Assembly (NCBI GenBank): GCA_011048855.1
Contig: DSCZ01000284.1
Coordinates: forward strand, 1-5,578
DNA from: Desulfobacteraceae bacterium
GTDB taxonomy: Bacteria > Desulfobacterota > DSM-4660 > Desulfatiglandales > Desulfatiglandaceae
DNA length: 5,578 bases
Direction: 5' to 3'
The position numbers and the translations under genes were made by a program. The notes below the pieces were generated by a model. It worked only from the letters and a program-made list of their open reading frames with translations, searched no databases and was not told the DNA's origin. Positions within the stretch are counted from its first letter, which is position 1. Each line of letters begins with the position of its first letter. This document shows, piece after piece, positions 1-5,390 of this stretch.

Positions 1-6
1 ACATTT

Positions 7-34
7 TTGAAATCAAAACGTATAATATTATAGA
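7..34 (+). promoter_or_regulatory. Possible sigma-70-like promoter of the first esterase gene
   Basis: The first 50 bases are strongly AT-rich compared with what follows. A TTGAAA hexamer at 7-12 is separated by 16 bases from TATAGA at 29-34. A perfect TATAAT lies at 21-26, but it is only 8 bases from TTGAAA, so it would need a -35 element outside the window. The exact pair is uncertain; the stretch immediately before the RBS and start codon at 68 is the natural place for the promoter. Confidence 0.25.
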
Positions 35-67
35 GTTGATAACCCCTCTATTCTAAAAGGATCTTTC

Positions 68-1063
68 ATGCGTCTACTTTTTCTGCTGCTTTTTTCCGCG
101 GTGATATGCTCCTGTACCTCGGATATGTCCCTTCTGCACCAAACAGAAACCATGAGCCCAAAGGCCAGGGATTTTTTAAATCAGAACACGCCTCCTGTTT
201 TCGACAGCACTCTTACTCCGGAGACGGTTGCCGCGATCCGGAAGACGCAACGAGACGCATCCGCGCGGGAACGGGATCATTTCCGCCGAACGCTTCTTTC
301 TTCCATGGAGTTGGGAATGGTAGGCGGCGTGCCGGTTGCCATGCTGGTTCCCAAAAACATATCCGGGGAAAATCAGGGTAAAGTAGCCATGTATATGCAC
401 GGCGGCGGTTTTGCCCTTGGCAATCCTGACGATGCCTACGCTATGCGTCTTGCGAGTCTTTTGCAACTTCCCGTGTATGCGGTCAAATACCGGCTGGCGC
501 CGGAGCATCCCTTTCCGGCCGCCCTGGACGACTGCCTGGCAGTGTATACGGAGATTATCAACTCACATGGTCAACACAATGTGGTAGTTTTCGGAGGCTC
601 GGCCGGCGGAAACCTGGCTTTGTCCATGCTGCTCATGGCAAATGCCGCTGGTCTGCCCATGCCCGCGGCCCTGGGCCTGTCCTCTCCGGCCACAGACATA
701 ACCCGTAGCGGCGACAGTTATTTCGCCAACCAGGGCCGGGACCCGGTGCTACAATGGGATCGCCTCATGGAATACTTTGCCTTGGCCTATGCTGAAGGCT
801 ATGACCGAAGGGATCCATTGCTCTCGCCGGTGTATGCAGATTATTGGCCAGGTTTCCCTCCGACCCTAATCACGACCGGAACCCGGGATCTTTTTTTGAG
901 CAACTGCGTCAGGCTCCATCGGGCCATGTTGCAGGCCGGTGTGAATGTTGAGCTTCGGATCTGGGAGGGCATGTTCCATGGCTTTGAACTGATCCCGGAC
1001 CTGCCTGAAAGCGAGGAAGCCCGCCGGGAAATGGCGGCTTTTTTGCTGGGGGCAGGATTGTGA
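68..1063 (+). CDS. HSL-family alpha/beta hydrolase (esterase/lipase), probable lipoprotein
   Basis: 331-residue serine hydrolase of the hormone-sensitive-lipase (bacterial family IV) esterase group, which usually cleaves short-chain esters. Visible landmarks are the oxyanion-hole HGGG at residues 111-114, the family segment YRLAPEHPFPAALDD at 141-155, the nucleophile elbow GGSAGG at 176-181 (Ser178; most relatives read GDSAGG), the likely acid Asp274 in TGTRD and the likely His304 in MFHGF. The full catalytic triad is therefore present and the length is normal for the family. The N terminus (MRLLFLLLFSAVICSC) is a short hydrophobic signal ending at Cys16, with Ile-Cys-Ser before it, a plausible though imperfect lipobox; the enzyme probably sits on the periplasmic face of a membrane. 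The ATG is chosen because AAAAGG lies at 55-60, seven bases upstream. The natural substrate cannot be read from the sequence. Gene 2 downstream is another exported hydrolase of a different subfamily, 238 bp away, so they are probably not tightly co-translated. Confidence 0.93.
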   Translation: MRLLFLLLFSAVICSCTSDMSLLHQTETMSPKARDFLNQNTPPVFDSTLTPETVAAIRKTQRDASARERDHFRRTLLSSMELGMVGGVPVAMLVPKNISGENQGKVAMYMHGGGFALGNPDDAYAMRLASLLQLPVYAVKYRLAPEHPFPAALDDCLAVYTEIINSHGQHNVVVFGGSAGGNLALSMLLMANAAGLPMPAALGLSSPATDITRSGDSYFANQGRDPVLQWDRLMEYFALAYAEGYDRRDPLLSPVYADYWPGFPPTLITTGTRDLFLSNCVRLHRAMLQAGVNVELRIWEGMFHGFELIPDLPESEEARREMAAFLLGAGL

Positions 1064-1087
1064 TGATGTTCGAAAGGGCAAATGGAA

Positions 1088-1115
1088 GTGGCGCCACACC
1101 ACCCGTAATGCGGGT
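1088..1115. repeat. Palindrome plus hairpin in the spacer after the first esterase
   Basis: GTGGCGCCAC at 1088-1097 is a perfect 10-bp palindrome. It is followed directly by ACCCG (1101-1105), TAATG, CGGGT (1111-1115), a perfect 5-bp stem with a 5-base loop. There is no T run, so this is not an intrinsic terminator. It could be a small dispersed repeat, an operator or an RNA stability element; nothing in the window decides between these. Confidence 0.45.
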
Positions 1116-1159
1116 CTGATCCTGCGGGTTCAGAGGAATTACCAAGCCATCATCCGAGG

Positions 1160-1179
1160 AAACCACCTTGGGGGTTTTT
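1160..1179 (+). terminator. Weak terminator-like hairpin after the first esterase
   Basis: AAACC at 1160-1164 can pair with GGTTT at 1173-1177, and the descending arm runs into five T residues (1175-1179). The stem is only about 5-7 bp with a mismatch. It is nested inside a second inverted repeat, CCATCAT (1147-1153) against ATGATGG (1180-1186). It lies about 100 bases after the esterase stop and is the only T-tracted hairpin in this spacer. Confidence 0.3.
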
Positions 1180-1180
1180 A

Positions 1181-1248
1181 TGATGGAATCAATCGGAACC
1201 CACTGGCGGAATTCATCGGATTGAGGTGGCGGAATGATCGGAACAGGT
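1181..1248. repeat. Three tandem copies of a ~23-bp repeat upstream of the second hydrolase
   Basis: Units start at 1181, 1204 and 1227. Copies two and three both read TGGCGGAAT followed by one or two bases and ATCGGA; copy one reads TGATGGAAT, two bases, then ATCGGAAC. The ATCGGA cores begin at 1192, 1215 and 1237, so they are 23 and 22 bases apart, about two helical turns, and would face the same side of the DNA. The array ends about 54 bases before the start codon at 1302, a reasonable position for a regulator-binding array, but no regulator gene is present here. Confidence 0.55.
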
Positions 1249-1301
1249 ATTCAAACGACTCACGCCACAGCGTTGGGTCTACAAGCATTATAGGAGAAAT
1301 A

Positions 1302-2630
1302 ATGGGATCTAAAACAAGAAAGGGTAGTTTCACTATGTCAATCAGTAGAGTTTTCGTCATGGTATTCGTTTTGGCAGGAACCATCGCATTTGTGCCTGTT
1401 GCCGGGTTTTCTTCGAATGATGCTGCAAAAACCGCAGGCAAAAAGGTCTTTGACGCACACGCGACGGCCTTTAGCTATTTTTTTGAAGACAGCGATATGG
1501 ACTTTCACTTCGGCAATCTCATTCTTGGCTCCATCGTGAATCATGGAGCTGAGGTTGGCGAGGCTTTCTATGCCGCTTCCCACATTAAGGATGGCGACGC
1601 TGCCAGTTGGCAGGATGAGTGGTACAAGCTGGCTCAACGTGTGGAAGCCCGCGGGCAACGATCGCTTGCACGCGGACATAAGGTGAGCGCACGCGACCAG
1701 TTGCAGAGGGCGGCCTATTACTATCGTTTTTCGATTCTGTCCATACTGCCGCATGATCCACGTTTCAAGGATAGAGCACTCACATTCCGCGGCCTGATGA
1801 AAAAGGCAGGGGGCCTTTTTGATCCGGCACTTGAGTATATTGAAATTCCTTTTGAAGGTACGTTGCTCCCGGGCTATTTCCGCAAAGCGACAGCAGGAGA
1901 TAGGCGAAGTAAAACGCTGATCATGATCGGTGGCGGGGAAACCTTTGCCGAAGACCTCTTTTTCTACATTGCGCCTCAGGCGTATGCTCGGGGCTATAAC
2001 TTTATGACCGTCGATCTCCCCGGACAGGGGCTTCTCCCCCTGAAAGGCAAGGTCTTTCGTGCTGACGCGCATGTTCCGATGAGGGCTGTTATTGACTATG
2101 CCCTGAGCCGTTCCGATGTGGACCCTGAGCGCTTGGCTGCCTATGGAATCAGCGGAGGCGGCGGTTTTGTGCCGCAGGCGGCCATGCACGACCCGAGGAT
2201 CAAGGCGATTGCCATGAGTTCCGCTGTTGTCGATGCCTACCCCCTCTTCGAGACGATGCCGGTGACTCAGGCAACGAAAGACGAGATAAACTCCTGGAGC
2301 AGTTTTCATGGCAACATAGTCAAGGTCATCAATTGGCGCTGGGGCGTTCCGATGGACGAACCATCCGCTCTTGTAGAGGCTAATCGAGGGTTCTCCTTTG
2401 ACCCTGCACAAGTTACGGTGCCCGCCCTGCTTATTGTGGGTGAGGGTGAATACAAGAGTGAGGAGACCAAACGGCAACAGATGCTTTGCATGGACAAGCT
2501 TCCCAACCCCAGGAAAAAACTGGTAATTACGCCATCCAACGAAGGCGCTTCAAATCATTGCATAATGGAAAATCGCAGTATTGTCGGTCAAGTGCTCTTC
2601 GATTGGCTGGATGAGGTTTTTGCGCAGTAG
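1302..2630 (+). CDS. Exported alpha/beta hydrolase, FrsA / dihydropseudooxynicotine-hydrolase-like
   Basis: 442 residues from ATG 1302, chosen because AGGAG lies at 1292-1296, five bases upstream. An in-frame TTG at 1221 would add 27 residues but lies inside the tandem repeats and has no RBS. The N terminus has basic residues (Lys4, Arg6, Lys7) and then a hydrophobic stretch at about 17-36, a Sec-type signal or membrane anchor. Residues about 90-175 form a helical segment with the pattern SWQDEWYKLAQR...RAAYYYRFS, typical of the FrsA / dihydropseudooxynicotine hydrolase / fungal Ayg1-like group, where it covers the active site. The hydrolase core follows: IGGGETFAEDLFFY (209-222), DLPGQG (238-243), nucleophile elbow GISGGG (282-287, Ser284), IVGEGE (378-383) and the likely catalytic His419 in SNHC. 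The acid position carries Glu (381/383) where Asp is usual. Family members cleave C-C, C-N or ester bonds in diverse small molecules, so the reaction is unknown. Confidence 0.88.
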   Translation: MGSKTRKGSFTMSISRVFVMVFVLAGTIAFVPVAGFSSNDAAKTAGKKVFDAHATAFSYFFEDSDMDFHFGNLILGSIVNHGAEVGEAFYAASHIKDGDAASWQDEWYKLAQRVEARGQRSLARGHKVSARDQLQRAAYYYRFSILSILPHDPRFKDRALTFRGLMKKAGGLFDPALEYIEIPFEGTLLPGYFRKATAGDRRSKTLIMIGGGETFAEDLFFYIAPQAYARGYNFMTVDLPGQGLLPLKGKVFRADAHVPMRAVIDYALSRSDVDPERLAAYGISGGGGFVPQAAMHDPRIKAIAMSSAVVDAYPLFETMPVTQATKDEINSWSSFHGNIVKVINWRWGVPMDEPSALVEANRGFSFDPAQVTVPALLIVGEGEYKSEETKRQQMLCMDKLPNPRKKLVITPSNEGASNHCIMENRSIVGQVLFDWLDEVFAQ

Positions 2631-2902
2631 GAGTAGTATGAGGGGATCGGGCTCACATCTTGAATAGTGAATAATACAGGAAACAATGCCGGATGCCATA
2701 TTAAAGACGGCGCGGTGCTCCAGCCGAATTCACTTTGACAGCAAAGCCAGTATTGACGTAGATCCTCTTCAGTGATATCTTCTAACGGCTTATTGTAAAA
2801 ACGCTGTAAACGAAGATCCCAACTAACATAGGATTCAGTACTTCTTTTTGCATAACCTGCTAACGGCAGATCTTCCTTAAAACGTTTGATTAAATAGCTC
2901 AT
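2588..2902 (-). pseudogene. Tyrosine recombinase (phage/IS-type integrase), N-terminal fragment
   Basis: The open frame begins at ATG 2902-2900 with AAGGA a few bases upstream, so the original start is intact. Residues 1-64 have the look of the N-terminal SAM-like core-binding domain of tyrosine recombinases: a helix with LIKRFKEDLPLAGYAKRS, then TESYVSWDLRLQRFYNK, then the typical ITEEDLRQYWL and GWSTA. Homology to this pattern stops at about 2711. The next residues are not integrase-like, while the neighbouring frame reads NMASGIVSCIIHYSRC, which could be the following helix, suggesting a frameshift near 2710. The catalytic C-terminal domain with the Arg-His-Arg-Tyr residues is absent, and the frame runs on into the antisense of the upstream hydrolase's end (2588-2630). 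It cannot be an active recombinase. It may derive from the accessory integrase-like ORF found in some IS91-type elements or from a genomic-island integrase. Confidence 0.7.
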
Positions 2903-2941
2903 GGTATCTTCCTTTGCTTCAACCTGATATTTTCTTTGTCA

Positions 2942-2979
2942 TGATTTGTGCTGTCGCTTCGCTCCTGACGCACAAATCA
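2942..2979. repeat. 10-bp inverted repeat (hairpin) upstream of the integrase fragment
   Basis: TGATTTGTGC at 2942-2951 is the exact reverse complement of GCACAAATCA at 2970-2979. With one T bulged, GTC (2953-2955) can also pair with GAC (2967-2969), giving a stem of about 13 bp around an 11-base loop. A further 4-bp stem with a 3-base loop (GCCC TAC GGGC) follows at 2986-2996. It stands about 40 bp upstream of the integrase start, so it may be a mobile-element terminus, a recombination site or a leader structure of that gene. It lacks the GTTRRRY-type core expected of an integron attC site. Confidence 0.55.
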
Positions 2980-3041
2980 CGCCAAGCCCTACGGGCGCGA
3001 AAATACAGGTTAAGGATATGTTAGCGATGAAGGAAATTAAA

Positions 3042-3176
3042 ATGGATCTAAATTTCATGGACTTCGAAATCCCGTTGCTTCAAGCCCTTGTCAAACTTGG
3101 AGGGAAAGCAAAACCGAGAGAAGTATATCCGGTGGAAGTCCTTTGCCTTAAAGAACTTGTAAAAGATTTTAAATAA
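3042..3176 (+). pseudogene. Small ORF resembling the N-terminal winged helix of Mrr restriction proteins, probably truncated
   Basis: A 44-residue reading from ATG 3042, chosen because AAGGA at 3030-3034 is seven bases upstream; in-frame ATGs at 3018 and 3027 are less well placed. The segment FEIPLLQALVKLGGKAKPREVYPV (about residues 8-31) matches the pattern of the Mrr N-terminal domain, a winged helix that helps the type IV restriction enzyme contact DNA. Full Mrr proteins are about 300 residues with a C-terminal PD-(D/E)xK nuclease domain. Here the frame ends at two successive stops after an unrelated lysine-rich tail (LKELVKDFK), so the nuclease part is missing. Base composition is AT-richer than in the flanking genes. 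It may be a relic of a restriction gene or, less likely, a stand-alone small DNA-binding protein. Confidence 0.5.
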
Positions 3177-3226
3177 TAAAAACGTTAACAAATAAAGGAT
3201 TAGTCCCGAATCGAAGAACTGTGAAT
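3177..3226. other. AT-rich junction without a recognisable gene
   Basis: A short AT-rich stretch between the Mrr-like relic and the transposase-like tail. I see no convincing terminator, repeat or promoter in it; it probably marks a join between fragments of different origin. Confidence 0.3.
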
Positions 3227-3301
3227 TCAAGTTACAAGTTCACCAATAGCAGTATTGAACAGGGCCTGATGTGGAGACCGGTAGCCCAGGAGGATCAGGG
3301 C
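3227..3301 (-). pseudogene. Transposase C-terminal remnant (IS3/rve-type)
   Basis: Reading the - strand in the frame that ends at TGA 3229-3227 gives a peptide containing GYRSPHQALFNTAIG and ending ELVT. The GYRSPHxAL pattern resembles the end of integrase-core (DDE, IS3-like) transposases, where it follows the catalytic domain. Only about 22-24 codons remain before the frame runs into the end of the cytochrome gene, in a different reading frame. There is no start codon, so it is non-functional. It looks like debris of an insertion sequence that landed just downstream of the cytochrome gene. The match rests on a short motif, so confidence is moderate at best. Confidence 0.4.
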
Positions 3302-3750
3302 ACCTTCATATCGAACTCGTGGCAAATGTTGCAATAATTTTCCGACGTCGCGTGTTCATGGTGGCACAGATCGCAATCCAGATCCGGGCCGTAGTGGAGC
3401 GAGTCGTGGGGATTAGGCTTTAGCGCCGAGGTGCTGCTGGCCACTTCCTCAGACGTACCGTGGCAGCTCAGGCAGATATCGGTGCGAACGGCCCCGAGCT
3501 TTCCGCTTCCATGGCAATCCTCGCAGGAGAGGGCGGCCGCCTGATGATGAGGCTTTATCTCCGTTGCGGCACGAACGGACGCAGCGGAATTCGGCGTTTC
3601 ACCTGGCGCCTTTTCCGTTTGCACGGCACCTTTCGCGGCTTCGACATCCCGATGGATTTCGGAACAGGCCATCGGGCCCAGCCCAATCAAACCCAGGACA
3701 AGCCCGCCGAGCAACACGCCGAGCGGTAAGATTCGATGTTTGCGTTTCAC
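3295..3750 (-). CDS. Periplasmic tetraheme cytochrome c, electron-donor subunit of a split flavocytochrome c
   Basis: 151-residue exported cytochrome with four CXXCH heme c sites: CEDCH (76-80), CLSCH (93-97), CDLCH (126-130) and CNICH (140-144). Extra histidines at 68/69, 115, 119, 131 and 133 can supply the distal ligands. The spacing and the pattern NPHDS...LDCDLCHHEH...ENYCNICHEF match the tetraheme domain of Shewanella-type flavocytochrome c3 (fumarate reductase) and the separate cytochrome subunits of Wolinella FccAB-like or methacrylate reductase systems. Residues 1-29 are a signal peptide (KRKHR, then a hydrophobic run); Cys29 after Pro-Met-Ala is a poor lipobox, so both Sec cleavage and lipidation are possible. 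Residues 30-65 are an Ala/Glu/Lys-rich linker. The start is GTG 3750-3748, with AGGGGAA seven bases upstream. It lies 98 bp downstream of the flavoprotein on the same strand and should pass electrons from a quinol oxidase such as a CymA/NrfH-type protein, not seen here, to FAD. Confidence 0.92.
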   Translation of the reverse strand: MKRKHRILPLGVLLGGLVLGLIGLGPMACSEIHRDVEAAKGAVQTEKAPGETPNSAASVRAATEIKPHHQAAALSCEDCHGSGKLGAVRTDICLSCHGTSEEVASSTSALKPNPHDSLHYGPDLDCDLCHHEHATSENYCNICHEFDMKVP

Positions 3751-3797
3751 GGATCGGTTCCCCTCTGCGGAGCAGATACCCCGCTGCTTTGATTCAA

Positions 3798-3831
3798 GGG
3801 TGGAGAGGGGCCTTCTGGCCGCCCTCCACCC
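3798..3831 (-). promoter_or_regulatory. Strong intercistronic hairpin between flavoprotein and cytochrome genes
   Basis: GGGTGGAG (3798-3805) is the exact reverse complement of CTCCACCC (3824-3831). Inside, GG (3807-3808) pairs with CC (3822-3823) and GGCC (3809-3812) with GGCC (3817-3820), closing a four-base loop. This gives about 14 GC-rich pairs with single-base bulges at 3806 and 3821. On the - strand it follows the flavoprotein stop by 17 bases and is followed by TTGAATC rather than a T run. It is more likely an attenuator, RNA-processing or stability element that sets the ratio of the two subunits than a complete intrinsic terminator. Confidence 0.6.
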
Positions 3832-3848
3832 GTTTCAGTCCGCTTAGA

Positions 3849-5390
3849 TCAGGCCCAGGGCCGATCCTTGGCGGCGTTCTTTCCGGCAATCCGCCCAAAA
3901 ACGATGCAGTCGGTGATCGCATTGCTGCCGAGTCGAACCGCACCGTGGACACCGCCGCTGATCTCGCCTGCGGCATAAAGTCCCGGGATGGGCTTCTGGT
4001 AAAGATCTATCACCTGAGCCTCGGTATTAATCTGGATTCCGCCCATGGTGTGATGAGCTTTCGGCCACAGGTTCATCCCATAAAAGGGAGGTGAGACAAT
4101 CGGTTTACAGTCCTTCTGGAATGGCTTGCCGAAGGCCTTGTCTTCCCCTGCCTTGAGGTAGGCATTGTATTCAGCCACGGTTTTTTTCAGCCCGTCCTTC
4201 TGGATATTGAACGCCTCGGCCAGGGCATCCAGCGTATCGAATTTTTTTACTACCCCTCGCTCGAGCATCGTGTCCAGCTTGGCCGTCCGAAAAACCCCTT
4301 CCTGATCCGCGATTCCCACAGCAAAGGCGCCTGTCTTAATAATGGCATCTGCCCGAACCTTACGGTCGGCCAGTTCGTTGACAAAACGCTGTCCAGTCTC
4401 GCGTGCCACCATGATGCCGTAGGGAAACGCAGCAGAGATTGCAAAAATATAGCCGATTCCCATACCCTTTTCGTCGGGACAGGCCCAGGGACCGAGTTGA
4501 ATCCAGGAAAGTTGGATGGGGTTGGCGTGAAGGCGGAGCGCCTCGATCAGACCTTCGGCCGTGGCACCGGGCTGGTTCGTGGACTCAACTTTTTCGTCGA
4601 CCTTCGGATCCTGGAGCATGCGGAAGTTGAGATCCTGGGCAAAACCGCCGGTAGCCAGAATGACCGCCCGGTTGGCCCTGATGGTTTTAATTTTGCCGCT
4701 TCCGGCATTCGGGAAACGGTAGTCTTCATAAACACGGACCCCTTTGATCCGGCCGTCGCCATCTTGCAGGATCCGATCCAGGAAGCACCGGGTCACCAGC
4801 GGAACACCGAGTTCCTTGACCTTGGCCAACTGGGGTCTGACGATACCGGCACCCGAGCTGTTGGTGGTGTAATAGCTGCGGGGGACCGAATGCCCTCCCA
4901 GGTGGGTATTGCGGTCTTTGTACTGGACACCCAGCTTGACTGTCCACTCCACCGCTTCGGCCGATTGCCTGGTCATCGTCATAACCAACTCCGAATGATT
5001 GAGGCCCAAACCGGCTTTCACCATATCTTGATACATCAGCTCCGGGGAGTCATCCACCTTTTCCTTGGCCTGCAGCGGGGTCCCGGCCGCGGCAATCAAC
5101 CCGCCGTTGATTACGGAATTGCCTCCGGGAGTCGGCATTTTTTCCAAAATCACCACCGATGCCCCGGCCGCCTTGGCCTCGATCGCGGCGGCCAGGCCGG
5201 CAAAGCCGCTTCCGATTATCACCACGTCCACCGCTTCATCCCATTTCTGTGGGATTTCAGCCGCCTCCAGCCTTTTGGACCCAAGAAGCAGCCCGCCGGC
5301 GGCCATACCGGCCATGACAGTGGCCCCACCGGTGGTCTTTAGAAATCCCCGCCGGGTCAATCCGTTTTTACTATCGTTCTGATCCGTCAT
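3849..5390 (-). CDS. Tat-exported FAD-dependent fumarate reductase-family flavoprotein (enoate reductase subunit of flavocytochrome c)
   Basis: 513 residues from ATG 5390-5388, chosen because AGGAG lies seven bases upstream (5398-5402) and the Tat motif begins close by; the longer reading to 5486 has no such support. TRRGFLK (12-18) and a hydrophobic stretch to about residue 36 form a twin-arginine signal, with likely cleavage near LEAA (41-44), so the folded FAD protein is exported to the periplasm. The FAD fold starts at VVIIGSGFAGLAAA (57-69, GxGxxG at 60-65) with Glu83 in ILEKMPTPGG. ATGGF (246-250), FVNELADR (336-343), HHTMGG (446-451) and YAAGEISGG...GAVRLGSNA (472-491) are conserved family landmarks. 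By position, Arg343, His446/447 and Arg486 correspond to the catalytic proton donor and the carboxylate-binding His and Arg of Shewanella Fcc3. The region where Fcc3 has His365 and Thr377-Glu378 reads WIQLGP (296-301) and FAISAAF (316-322), so these residues are absent and fumarate is unlikely to be the main substrate. It forms a unit with the downstream tetraheme cytochrome. Likely reactions are reduction of acrylate, methacrylate, urocanate or an aryl acrylate; I cannot choose between them. Confidence 0.92.
   Translation of the reverse strand: MTDQNDSKNGLTRRGFLKTTGGATVMAGMAAGGLLLGSKRLEAAEIPQKWDEAVDVVIIGSGFAGLAAAIEAKAAGASVVILEKMPTPGGNSVINGGLIAAAGTPLQAKEKVDDSPELMYQDMVKAGLGLNHSELVMTMTRQSAEAVEWTVKLGVQYKDRNTHLGGHSVPRSYYTTNSSGAGIVRPQLAKVKELGVPLVTRCFLDRILQDGDGRIKGVRVYEDYRFPNAGSGKIKTIRANRAVILATGGFAQDLNFRMLQDPKVDEKVESTNQPGATAEGLIEALRLHANPIQLSWIQLGPWACPDEKGMGIGYIFAISAAFPYGIMVARETGQRFVNELADRKVRADAIIKTGAFAVGIADQEGVFRTAKLDTMLERGVVKKFDTLDALAEAFNIQKDGLKKTVAEYNAYLKAGEDKAFGKPFQKDCKPIVSPPFYGMNLWPKAHHTMGGIQINTEAQVIDLYQKPIPGLYAAGEISGGVHGAVRLGSNAITDCIVFGRIAGKNAAKDRPWA

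Noticed and set aside
1221..1301. N-terminal extension of the second hydrolase from TTG 1221
   Set aside because: It lies in the tandem repeats, has no RBS, and would put about 43 residues ahead of the signal peptide hydrophobic core; ATG 1302 has AGGAG at proper spacing.
1338..2477. Long open frame antisense to the second hydrolase (379 codons)
   Set aside because: Cys/Arg/His-rich, without domain-like motifs, and fully covered by a well-supported hydrolase gene on the other strand.
2942..2996. Integron attC site
   Set aside because: The inverted repeat lacks the GTTRRRY core and the complementary RYYYAAC, and the adjacent integrase fragment is not clearly of the IntI type.
3048..3230. 60-residue Phe/Leu-rich frame antisense to the Mrr-like relic
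   Set aside because: The hydrophobic look arises from AT-rich DNA read in reverse; no RBS and no motif.
3265..3299. Terminator after the cytochrome gene (CCTGAT/ATCAGG)
   Set aside because: Only 6 bp with a 23-base loop and no T run on the - strand; probably chance.
3564..4094. Open frame on the + strand across the cytochrome/flavoprotein gap
   Set aside because: Arg/Pro-rich composition typical of an antisense shadow; overlaps two certain genes.
4497..5342. Long open frame antisense to the flavoprotein (281 codons)
   Set aside because: Shadow of the GC-rich flavoprotein gene; no recognisable motif or RBS.
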